Assembly (NCBI RefSeq): GCF_030696665.1
Contig: NZ_JAUYRV010000033.1
Span: 41,068 to 105,067, forward strand
Source of the DNA: Novosphingobium sp.
GTDB taxonomy: Bacteria > Pseudomonadota > Alphaproteobacteria > Sphingomonadales > Sphingomonadaceae
DNA: 64,000 nt
Direction of reading: 5' to 3'
The translations under genes and the position numbers were made by a program. The notes below the pieces were generated by a model that made no database searches, was not told where the DNA came from, and saw nothing but the letters and a program-made list of their open reading frames with translations. Shown here in pieces: positions 25,532 through 33,199 of this stretch; position 1 is the stretch's first letter; every line of letters starts with the position of its first letter.

Positions 25532-28006
25532 ATGCAAGACCCGATTACATCCGCAGGAGCAATCCGGCACCGCACTGGCACGCGCTATCTGGCGCGGGGC
25601 CTCGCTACCCTGTTGGCCTGCACGGCGTTGACAGGCCCGGCCTTTGCACAGGAAGAGCCTCAGGCAAGTGCGGAACCGGACCAGACCATCGTCGTAACAG
25701 GTTCGCTTGGCGCCCTTCCCATCGACGATGTCGGCTCGATCTTCGGCTTCGACAAGACGCTGGTGGAAACGCCGCGTTCCGCCTCGACCGTCAGCCGGGA
25801 GCAGATCGAGCGCTTCGGGATCACCGAAATCTATGATCTCGTGTCGCAATCGCCGGGCGTGTTCACCAACTCGTTTTTCGGCGTCGGCGGGGCGCTGGAT
25901 ATTCGTGGCACACCGGGTGAGGTCTATTTTCGCGGTGTCCGCCGTCTGGATAACTCAGGCAACTATCCAACCCCGATCGCAGCATCGGACCGCATCGATA
26001 TCGTGCGCGGGCCGGCATCGCCAATCTACGGCCCATCGAAGACCGGCGGCTACATGAACTTCATTCCGCTGTCGGCTCGCGCGGCAGGCGGCAAGTACCT
26101 AGGCACCGTAGAGGGCGAATTTTCGTACACGACGGGCAGCTGGGCGCGCAATGTGCTGTCGGCGCAGGTCCGTGGTCCGGGCAAGATCGGCGGGCAGGAA
26201 TTCGGCTTCAGCCTCTACGGACAGGTCGAGGATTCGGGCAGCTACTACCGCAACATGGACACGAGCCAGACGGTGCTGCAGGCCGCGTTCGATGCTGATA
26301 TAGCGTCCAACCTGCGGGTCGAATTCGGCGGTATGTATCACAAGTACAACGGCCAGCAGAACGGCGGCTGGAACCGCCTGACGCAGGATCTGGTCGACAA
26401 TGGCAACTACGTCACCGGCGCGGCCAAGCCGCTCGATACCAGTGGCGATGGGCAGATTTCTCATGAAGAGGCTGCGGCCGCAAACGGCGGGTTCGGTCTG
26501 AACCCGTTCGGCAGCGCGTTCTGCAGCACTCCGCCGTTCTCCAATCCGTTCAACAGCGGGCTGAACGCAGGGTGCCTTGCCACGACATACTCCGACATGG
26601 GCCTGACCGGCGTTGGCACCACCAAACTCAGCCGCAAAAACACGCTGACTGCCGAGGACGACAAGCTCGATAACATCGCGCGAACCGGTTACCTCGACCT
26701 GATCTTTGATGGCGGCAACGATCTGGAGATCAAGAACCAGCTGTTTTACGATGGCTATGCGCACGACAGCGAGAACCAGTACGGCTTCTCGCAATTCCAC
26801 AATTCCTATGTTATCGAAGACCGTATCGTCGTTTCGAAGAAGTTCAAGAACGAAGCCGGTACATTCTCGTTCCAAATTTCGCCGTCGATCCGGTACACGA
26901 ACTTCGAACACGCTGATGACTTCAACTACGAATACTTCAATCGTGTCGATCTGAGCGTCGGTTACAACGCGCTTTCGGACCGGTTGCTTTCGACTGAATG
27001 CAACTGCAACTACACGTCAGCTAACGTTGGCCACTACACCGATTACGGTCTGGCAGGGCTTGCCGACTTCGATTTCGACTTCGGCCTCGATGTCACGCTC
27101 GGCGCGCGGTATGATCACATCGAAGTGACCACTGCGGACATTGCCGCAATTCTTGAGGATCCCTCGGGCGCAGGTTCAGCGAAAACCTCGAAGGGGGGCT
27201 GGTCATGGTCAGCCAGTGCCAACTATGAACTGCCGTTCGGCATCATCCCCTATGTCACCATTTCGCGGCAATCGACTGTGGTTGCCGGACAAGGTGCGGA
27301 AATCACGACGGCAGACGCTCTGTCTGGCGCCTTCATCAGCGCCTCCAAGCTTTACGAAGGCGGGGTCAAGGGCAGCTTCCTCGACAGCCGACTTTATGCT
27401 GCACTCTCGGTTTACAAGCAGACCCGCGTTGATCGCAACTCCCAGGCAATCGTCACCAACCAGGCGGTCGAAACCAAGGGTATCGAGGCCGAAATCCGCT
27501 GGTCGGTGGACCGGCACTTCCTGATTTCGGCCAACTATACCAAGACCAAGGTCGAGAACCTGACCGCGATCGGCGACGGCGTGCTGTTCAGCTTCTTCGG
27601 AGCGGAAGACCTCAAAGGCATCAATCCGGCGCTGTTCTGGGGTGGCCAGCCCATCGGGCTGGTGCCGATCCCCGACGGCAATGCATCGCGCCGTGCGGGC
27701 ATTCCTGAGGATCTGTATTCAGCCACCGCAACCTATTCGTTCGATAATGGTCTGGCACTGGCCGGAAGCATTTCCCGGGTGCCTGCGGTGTTTTCGGGAC
27801 AGTCGCAAGTGGTCAAGCTTCCGGCTTATACGCTGGTGGATTTGAGCGCGTCCTTCAAGACCGGGCCGTGGCTGTTCCGTGCCGTGGTGAAGAATGCCAC
27901 GAACGCCAGCTACTTCCGCGCCAACTTTACCGAACTGTTCGGTGCAACGATTGCGCTGCCCGAACGGCCGCGCAACTGGCAGGCTTCAGTCGTCTACAAG
28001 TTCTGA
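25532..28006 (+). CDS. TonB-dependent outer-membrane receptor (probable purine/nucleoside uptake)
   Basis: 824 residues. A signal peptide (ATLLACTALTGPAFA) is followed by a TonB-box-like QTIVVTGS, a plug domain (ETPRSASTVSREQIERF) and a 22-strand-type beta barrel ending in RNWQASVVYKF with the usual terminal Phe. It imports a specific ligand across the outer membrane with TonB energy. Neighbouring secreted nucleoside enzymes suggest nucleosides or related purines. Residues 302-313 form a canonical EF-hand loop (DTSGDGQISHEE), predicted in an extracellular loop. The 195 bases upstream hold the operon's second possible promoter and an AAGGGGGG ribosome site. Confidence 0.88.
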   Translation: MQDPITSAGAIRHRTGTRYLARGLATLLACTALTGPAFAQEEPQASAEPDQTIVVTGSLGALPIDDVGSIFGFDKTLVETPRSASTVSREQIERFGITEIYDLVSQSPGVFTNSFFGVGGALDIRGTPGEVYFRGVRRLDNSGNYPTPIAASDRIDIVRGPASPIYGPSKTGGYMNFIPLSARAAGGKYLGTVEGEFSYTTGSWARNVLSAQVRGPGKIGGQEFGFSLYGQVEDSGSYYRNMDTSQTVLQAAFDADIASNLRVEFGGMYHKYNGQQNGGWNRLTQDLVDNGNYVTGAAKPLDTSGDGQISHEEAAAANGGFGLNPFGSAFCSTPPFSNPFNSGLNAGCLATTYSDMGLTGVGTTKLSRKNTLTAEDDKLDNIARTGYLDLIFDGGNDLEIKNQLFYDGYAHDSENQYGFSQFHNSYVIEDRIVVSKKFKNEAGTFSFQISPSIRYTNFEHADDFNYEYFNRVDLSVGYNALSDRLLSTECNCNYTSANVGHYTDYGLAGLADFDFDFGLDVTLGARYDHIEVTTADIAAILEDPSGAGSAKTSKGGWSWSASANYELPFGIIPYVTISRQSTVVAGQGAEITTADALSGAFISASKLYEGGVKGSFLDSRLYAALSVYKQTRVDRNSQAIVTNQAVETKGIEAEIRWSVDRHFLISANYTKTKVENLTAIGDGVLFSFFGAEDLKGINPALFWGGQPIGLVPIPDGNASRRAGIPEDLYSATATYSFDNGLALAGSISRVPAVFSGQSQVVKLPAYTLVDLSASFKTGPWLFRAVVKNATNASYFRANFTELFGATIALPERPRNWQASVVYKF

Positions 28007-28030
28007 CGACCGATCTGTCAGAACCCCGGA

Positions 28031-28066
28031 TGCGAGGGGCGGTTTGCTCTCCCGCCGCTCCTCGCA
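28031..28066 (+). terminator. Hairpin between receptor and nucleosidase genes (attenuator-like)
   Basis: TGCGAGGGGCGG (28031-28042) pairs with CCGCTCCTCGCA (28055-28066) over 12 bp with a single G-U, leaving a 12-base loop. It is followed seven bases later by CTTTT rather than a long T-run. It may be a partial terminator that lowers expression of downstream genes relative to the receptor, or a transcript-stabilising structure. Confidence 0.45.
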
Positions 28067-28094
28067 ACCGGCACTTTTCAAGGTTTATCTAACC

Positions 28095-29210
28095 ATGCGT
28101 CTCCTCGCGCGCCTTGCGATTTCTGCTGCGGCCTTGCTGGCCGGAGCTTCCTGTGCCCATGCAGCGCCTGCTGCCGATGCCGCGACGGTTGCCGCCGTAA
28201 AAGCCTGCACGCCGGCGCGGCCCTGCGCGGCAAAGCTGCCGGTGCGGGTCGTCGTTGTCACCATGTTCGAAATCGGAGAGGACGCAGGCGACAAGCCCGG
28301 CGAATTCCAGCTGTGGAAGGAGCGGCGAAATCTCTCGGTCACGCTGCCGTTCCCGCAGGGCTGGCACAATCTGGCCTATGATCCCGAAACGGGCGTTCTG
28401 GCCATCGTGACCGGCATGGGGTCTATCAAGTCCGCCACGGCCACGTTGGCGTTGGGACTGGACGAGCGGCTTGATCTTTCGCAGGCTTACTGGCTGGTTG
28501 CGGGCATCGCCGGGATTGATCCGGAGAACGCGTCGGTCGGCTCTGCGGCATGGGCGCGCTATCTGATCGATGGCGATATCGCGCACGAGATCGATGCGCG
28601 CGAAATTCCGGCAGACTGGAAAAGCGGCTACTTTGCCCTGCACAGCAAGAGGCCGTCCGATCCTACGCCGCTGCCACCAATCAATGGCGAAATGTTCGAA
28701 CTCAATCCCGCGCTGCAGGAATGGGCCTTTGCCCTGACCAAGGACATGAAACTGCCCGACGACCAGTTGATCGCGGCTGAGCGCAAGAAGTTCACCGGCT
28801 ACCCCAACGCACAGAAGCCACCCTTCGTGCTGAAAGGCGACAACATCGCCGCGATGACCTTCTGGCACGGCGCGAAAATGACCCAATGGGCCAATGACTG
28901 GACGAAGTTCTGGACGCAAGGGAAGGGCGAATTCGTCACCTCTGCGATGGAAGAAACCGGCACTTTCCAGTCCATCGAGTACCTGACCAAAGTGGGTCGC
29001 GCAGATCGCAACCGCGTGATGGTTCTGCGCTCCGCCAGCAACTTCTCCATGCCCCCGCCGGGAGAAGACCCGGCCGCCTACCTCTTGGGTGAAAATCAGG
29101 GATACGCCGGGATGACCGCTGCGCTTGAGGCGCTTTACATCGTCGGCGGCAAGGTGGTGGACGAGATTACCGGCAATTGGGACCGCTATGAAAAGGCCCC
29201 GCCGAAGTGA
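28095..29210 (+). CDS. Secreted purine nucleoside permease (NUP)-family protein, probable nucleosidase
   Basis: 371 residues from ATG 28095; the longer frame from 27894 enters the receptor gene. A signal peptide (LARLAISAAALLAGASCAHA) is followed by the NUP domain: VRVVVVTMFEIGED, TGMGSIKSATATLALG, WLVAGIAGIDP and SAMEETGT. The family is named after a yeast nucleoside transporter, but the fold is that of nucleoside phosphorylases and no membrane spans are visible. A periplasmic role in cleaving purine nucleosides or binding them is more plausible. It lies between the TonB receptor and 8-oxoguanine deaminase, supplying free bases to the NCS2 permease. The exact reaction is inference. Confidence 0.78.
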   Translation: MRLLARLAISAAALLAGASCAHAAPAADAATVAAVKACTPARPCAAKLPVRVVVVTMFEIGEDAGDKPGEFQLWKERRNLSVTLPFPQGWHNLAYDPETGVLAIVTGMGSIKSATATLALGLDERLDLSQAYWLVAGIAGIDPENASVGSAAWARYLIDGDIAHEIDAREIPADWKSGYFALHSKRPSDPTPLPPINGEMFELNPALQEWAFALTKDMKLPDDQLIAAERKKFTGYPNAQKPPFVLKGDNIAAMTFWHGAKMTQWANDWTKFWTQGKGEFVTSAMEETGTFQSIEYLTKVGRADRNRVMVLRSASNFSMPPPGEDPAAYLLGENQGYAGMTAALEALYIVGGKVVDEITGNWDRYEKAPPK

Positions 29211-29225
29211 CAGCGAGCCGCTGAA

Positions 29226-30587
29226 ATGACCCTCACGCTGATCCGCAACGCCGCTGTGGTTGCCACGATGGACGATGCGGGAACCGAGATTGCAGGCGGC
29301 GCGGTGGCCATGCGCGATGGCGTGGTGCTGGCTGTTGGCACAAGCGCTGAACTCCAGCCACTGGCAGGCCACGCCGACGAAATCATTGATGCGGCGGGTT
29401 GCGTGGTCACGCCGGGCCTCGTCAACACCCACCACCACCTTTACCAGACGTTGACCCGCGCACTGCCCGGCGCGACCGAGGCTTCGCTGTTCGGGTGGCT
29501 CAAGCGGCTTTACCCGATCTGGGCGACCTATACGCCCGACGATGTCTTCGCGGCCACGCAGCTTGGCCTTGCCGAACTGGCGCTGTCGGGCTGCACGATG
29601 AGTTCGGACCACCTCTACCTGTTCCCGAACGGCGTCACGCTGGACGACACTATCTATGCGGCAGACGGCATCGGCCTGCGCTTCCACGCCACGCGCGGCA
29701 GCATGAGTGTGGGCGAGAGTGCCGGGGGCTTGCCGCCGGACAGTTTGGTGGAGCGTGAGGACGCCATCCTTACCGACTGCATCCGCGTGATCGACAGGTT
29801 CCACGATGCCGCTGACGGCGCGATGGTGCGCGTGGGCGTTGCTCCGTGTTCGCCCTTCTCGGTCAGTCAGGGCCTGATGCGCGATGCAGCGCTGCTGGCG
29901 CGGGACAAGGGCGTGATGTTGCACACCCATCTGGCCGAAGATGCCGATGATGTGGCCTTCAGCCTCGAACGCTTCGGCTGCCGTCCGGGCCAATATGCGG
30001 AAGAACTGGGCTGGACCGGCCCGGACGTGTGGCACGCGCACTGCGTTCAGCTGGATCATGGCGAGATTGATCTGTTCGCCCGCACCCGCACGGGCGTGGC
30101 GCATTGCCCCGGATCGAACTGCCGCCTCGGCTCGGGCATCGCTCCGGTGCGGCGCATGGTCGATACAGGCGTTAAGGTCGGCCTTGGCGTAGATGGCTCG
30201 GCCTCCAACGATTCCGGCAACCTGCTGGGCGAAGCGCGGCAAGCCCTGCTGCTACAGCGCGTTACCCACGGGGCCACCGCCTTTGCCGCGCGTGAGGCGC
30301 TGCGGCTGGCAACGCGCGGCGGGGCCGAAGTTCTGGGCCGGAGCGATTTGGGCAGTCTAACCCCCGGCAAGCGCGCCGACTGCGCAGTGTGGGACATGGC
30401 GCAAGTCGCCTCAACCGGCGCGTGGGATTTGGTGGCAGGCCTGATCCTCGCCCCGCCGCCCGGCGTGCGCGACTTGTTCGTCGAAGGCCGCGCCGTGGTG
30501 CGCGATGGCGAACTGGTGCGCACCACGCGCCGTGCAGTCGTCACCGCAGCGCAGAAGTCGCTCAGCCGCCTGATGGCGCTGGCATAG
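29226..30587 (+). CDS. 8-oxoguanine deaminase-like amidohydrolase
   Basis: 453 residues, no signal. Metal ligands of the amidohydrolase superfamily are clear: TPGLVNTHHHLYQ, LHTHLAEDADD, WHAHCVQLD and GLGVDGSASND. The HHHLYQT text and overall length match the 8-oxoguanine deaminase group (related to AtzA/TrzN and guanine deaminases). The reaction would be 8-oxoguanine to urate plus ammonia, feeding oxidised purines directly into the PuuD step downstream. It lies 15 bases after the nucleosidase and 14 before the NCS2 permease. The separate guaD at 48746 handles guanine, which supports a distinct substrate here. Confidence 0.8.
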   Translation: MTLTLIRNAAVVATMDDAGTEIAGGAVAMRDGVVLAVGTSAELQPLAGHADEIIDAAGCVVTPGLVNTHHHLYQTLTRALPGATEASLFGWLKRLYPIWATYTPDDVFAATQLGLAELALSGCTMSSDHLYLFPNGVTLDDTIYAADGIGLRFHATRGSMSVGESAGGLPPDSLVEREDAILTDCIRVIDRFHDAADGAMVRVGVAPCSPFSVSQGLMRDAALLARDKGVMLHTHLAEDADDVAFSLERFGCRPGQYAEELGWTGPDVWHAHCVQLDHGEIDLFARTRTGVAHCPGSNCRLGSGIAPVRRMVDTGVKVGLGVDGSASNDSGNLLGEARQALLLQRVTHGATAFAAREALRLATRGGAEVLGRSDLGSLTPGKRADCAVWDMAQVASTGAWDLVAGLILAPPPGVRDLFVEGRAVVRDGELVRTTRRAVVTAAQKSLSRLMALA

Positions 30588-30601
30588 GAGGGAGAACCGC
30601 C

Positions 30602-31975
30602 ATGACATCTCTCGGTTCAGTGACCCGCGAACAGGCACGCGATCCCGATTTCTTCCCCGGCTTCGGCCTCGCCGTGCCTCTCGGCATCCAGCACGTGCTG
30701 GCGATGTTCGTGTCAAACCTCACCCCGCCTATCATCGTAGCGGGCGCAGCGGGGTTCGGGTTCGGATCGGCGGACCCTTCCGACCTCATCTACATGATCC
30801 AGATGTCGATGCTCTTCGCCGGGATCGCCACGCTGCTGCAGACGGTGGGTATGGGACCGGTCGGCGCGCGTCTGCCATTGGTGCAGGGGACGAGCTTTGC
30901 CTACATCCCGGTGATGATCCCCATTGTCGCGGGCAAAGGCGTCGGCGCGATGGCGGAACTGACCACCGCCGCGCTGATCGGTGGCTTGGTCCACGGCCTG
31001 CTGAGCATGTTCGTGGGCCGCGTGCGCTTCGCTCTTCCGCCGCTGATCACCGGTCTTGTCGTGCTGATGATCGGCCTCTCGCTCATGCGCATCGGGGTGC
31101 AGTATTCCGCTGGCGGCGTGCCCGCCATCGGCACCCCTGCATTCGGCGCGGGGGAAAGCTGGCTGCTGGCCGGCACGGTGGTGGTGGCAACGCTGGGCCT
31201 CAAATTCTTCGCACGAGGCGTGTGGTCCACGGCCTCGGTGCTGCTTGGGCTGCTGGCGGGCTATGCAGTGGCGCTGGCACTGGGCCGCATCTCTTTCGAT
31301 CCGGTGGCCACTGCGCCCATCGCCATGCTGCCCAGCCCTTTCCACTTCGGCTTCGCGCTCTCGGCTTCGGCCATCCTCGGCTTCGTGCTGACCGGCTTTG
31401 TCTCCTCCATCGAATCCATCGGCGATGTCGAGGCGATCTGCGAAGGCACCGCTGGCCGACCTGCCACCGATGCCGAATTGCAGGGCGCAGTTGCCGCCGA
31501 TGGCGTCGGCACCGCGCTTGCCGCAGTGTTCGGCGCAATGCCCAACACCACTTTCAGCCAGAACGTCGGTCTCATCGCCATCACCGGCATGATGAGCCGC
31601 CATGTGGTAACGCTCGGCGCGGTGTTCCTCGTGGTCTGCGGACTTGTGCCAAAGATCGGTGCGATCATCACCACCATCCCCATCGAGGTGCTGGGCGGTG
31701 GGGTGATCGTGATGTTCGGCATGGTTGCCTCCGCAGCGCTATCGATGCTGGCCTCGGTGGACTGGAACCAGCGCAATATGCTGATCTTCGGGGTCAGCCT
31801 GTCGCTCGCACTGGGCCTTCAGCTTGAACCCGATGCCGTGGCGCACCTGCCTGAAACCGCGCGCATCCTCCTTACGTCAGGCGTCCTCCCTGCCGCCGTG
31901 GTCGCCATTGCGCTCAATCTGTTTCTCCCGCGTGAGACGGCGGATGAGGCACCCAGCTTGTCTCCCGCAGAATAG
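30602..31975 (+). CDS. NCS2 xanthine/urate-type permease
   Basis: 457 residues from ATG 30602 (AGGAGGGAG ribosome site); the track's 30389 start overlaps the previous gene. The NCS2 (UraA/XanQ) signature is present: GIQHVLAMFVSNLTPPI in the first span, MLPSPFHFGFALS, the FVSSIESIGDVEA helix and PNTTFSQNVGLIAITG. About 12-14 spans. It should import xanthine, urate or uracil-like bases by proton symport. It follows 8-oxoguanine deaminase and precedes the long coupled operon by 90 bases. A second, AzgA-type NCS2 permease occurs at 34527, so the two probably divide oxo- and amino-purines. Confidence 0.88.
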   Translation: MTSLGSVTREQARDPDFFPGFGLAVPLGIQHVLAMFVSNLTPPIIVAGAAGFGFGSADPSDLIYMIQMSMLFAGIATLLQTVGMGPVGARLPLVQGTSFAYIPVMIPIVAGKGVGAMAELTTAALIGGLVHGLLSMFVGRVRFALPPLITGLVVLMIGLSLMRIGVQYSAGGVPAIGTPAFGAGESWLLAGTVVVATLGLKFFARGVWSTASVLLGLLAGYAVALALGRISFDPVATAPIAMLPSPFHFGFALSASAILGFVLTGFVSSIESIGDVEAICEGTAGRPATDAELQGAVAADGVGTALAAVFGAMPNTTFSQNVGLIAITGMMSRHVVTLGAVFLVVCGLVPKIGAIITTIPIEVLGGGVIVMFGMVASAALSMLASVDWNQRNMLIFGVSLSLALGLQLEPDAVAHLPETARILLTSGVLPAAVVAIALNLFLPRETADEAPSLSPAE

Positions 31976-32065
31976 CGATGCATGAACGTGCTCTCTTTTT
32001 TGCAACAAACCGTGCCGATCATTGCGTTGGATCGGTAGGGTTAGGGAGGGCATAGCCAAATCAGC

Positions 32066-33199
32066 ATGGCCAAGCGTTTCAAACTACCGTCGGTCGATCC
32101 CTTCCTGCTCTGGCTGGTCGGCACGGTCGTGCTCGCCAGCGTGCTGCCCGCGCGCGGGGCTGCGCTCACCGCGTTCGACATGGCCGCCGATGCCGCCATC
32201 GTGCTGCTGTTCTTCCTTCACGGGGCCAAACTTTCGCGCGAAGCCATTCTCGCAGGCATGGGCAATTGGCGTCTGCATCTGATGACGCTGGCCTTCACTT
32301 ACGCGCTGTTTCCGGTGCTGGGCCTTGCCGCTGCGCGCGTGACCGGGCTGGTGATCGACCCTTCATTGGCAGTCGGACTGCTGTTCCTCGCCCTGCTGCC
32401 GTCGACTGTGCAAAGCTCAATCGCCTTCACCGCAATGGCAGGCGGAAACGTAGCCGCAGCGGTGTGCAGCGCATCGCTCTCCAATCTCCTTGGCATCGTG
32501 CTGACGCCGCTGCTGGTTACGCTGTTCATCAACTCCGGCGGCGCGGGCGAGATGGACGGTCTTGGCTCCGTGCAGAAAATTGCAACACAACTGCTCCTGC
32601 CGTTCGTGGCCGGACACCTGCTGCGCCCGGTGATCGGCAAGTGGATCGACAAGCACAAAAAACTGCTCCAGCCGGTAGATCGCTCCTCGGTGCTGCTGGT
32701 CGTCTATTCCGCGTTCAGCGCCGCCGTGGCGAACGGGGTATGGCAGCGCGTGGGACCGTTCGATCTTGGTGTGCTGCTGCTGGCGTCGAGCGTCATCCTC
32801 GCCATCGTCATCGCGGTTAATGGCGTGGCCGCGCGCCTTGCCGGTCTTCCGCGCGAGGATGCCATCGTCCTGCTGTTCTGCGGATCGAAGAAAAGCCTTG
32901 TCTCGGGCGTGCCGATGGCAGGTGCGCTCTTTGCCCCGGCGCAAGTGGGCATGGTGATCCTGCCGCTGATGATCTTCCACCAGTTGCAACTCTTTGTCTG
33001 CGCATGGCTGGCAGGCCGCTACCACGCCGAAGCAGAAGCCGCCGCCGCCGCGCTCCCCCCGCAAGGTGAAGCCGAAGCGCTTGTTCGCGCCGAAGCCATC
33101 GGTCTGCCCATCCCGGAGGAATGCCGACCCGGCGTTACCGCCAATCTCGAACTGCTCACCCGCCATGCGCAGACCTTGGAGGGTGACCGCGACAAATGA
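32066..33199 (+). CDS. BASS/SBF-like transporter fused to an AtzG/HpxX-like C-terminal tail
   Basis: 377 residues. Residues 1-325 give about ten membrane spans of the bile acid:sodium symporter-like family (PF13593 type), ending at FHQLQLFVCAWLAGRYHA, where such proteins normally stop. After an Ala/Glu-rich linker, residues 334-377 read like the small GatC-like AtzG/HpxX (DUF4089) subunit (AIGLPIPEECRPGV, then TANLELLTRHAQTLEG). No start codon separates the two parts, so it is one polypeptide. AtzG-type subunits normally bind and stabilise the AtzE-type amidase, and that amidase is encoded next with an ATGA overlap. The transporter may therefore dock the amidase at the membrane and channel an imported ureide or amide. 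The transported substrate is unknown. Confidence 0.75.
   Translation: MAKRFKLPSVDPFLLWLVGTVVLASVLPARGAALTAFDMAADAAIVLLFFLHGAKLSREAILAGMGNWRLHLMTLAFTYALFPVLGLAAARVTGLVIDPSLAVGLLFLALLPSTVQSSIAFTAMAGGNVAAAVCSASLSNLLGIVLTPLLVTLFINSGGAGEMDGLGSVQKIATQLLLPFVAGHLLRPVIGKWIDKHKKLLQPVDRSSVLLVVYSAFSAAVANGVWQRVGPFDLGVLLLASSVILAIVIAVNGVAARLAGLPREDAIVLLFCGSKKSLVSGVPMAGALFAPAQVGMVILPLMIFHQLQLFVCAWLAGRYHAEAEAAAAALPPQGEAEALVRAEAIGLPIPEECRPGVTANLELLTRHAQTLEGDRDK

Noticed and set aside
28089-30242. 717-residue open frame on the minus strand
   Set aside because: It lies opposite the NUP-family and 8-oxoguanine deaminase genes, both with strong motifs. Its translation is Arg/His/Gly-rich without domain wording, as expected for a high-GC shadow frame.
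30389-30601. N-terminal extension of the NCS2 permease in the ORF track
   Set aside because: It overlaps the end of the deaminase gene, is Arg-rich and lacks family similarity; ATG 30602 has an excellent ribosome site and the family's usual start.
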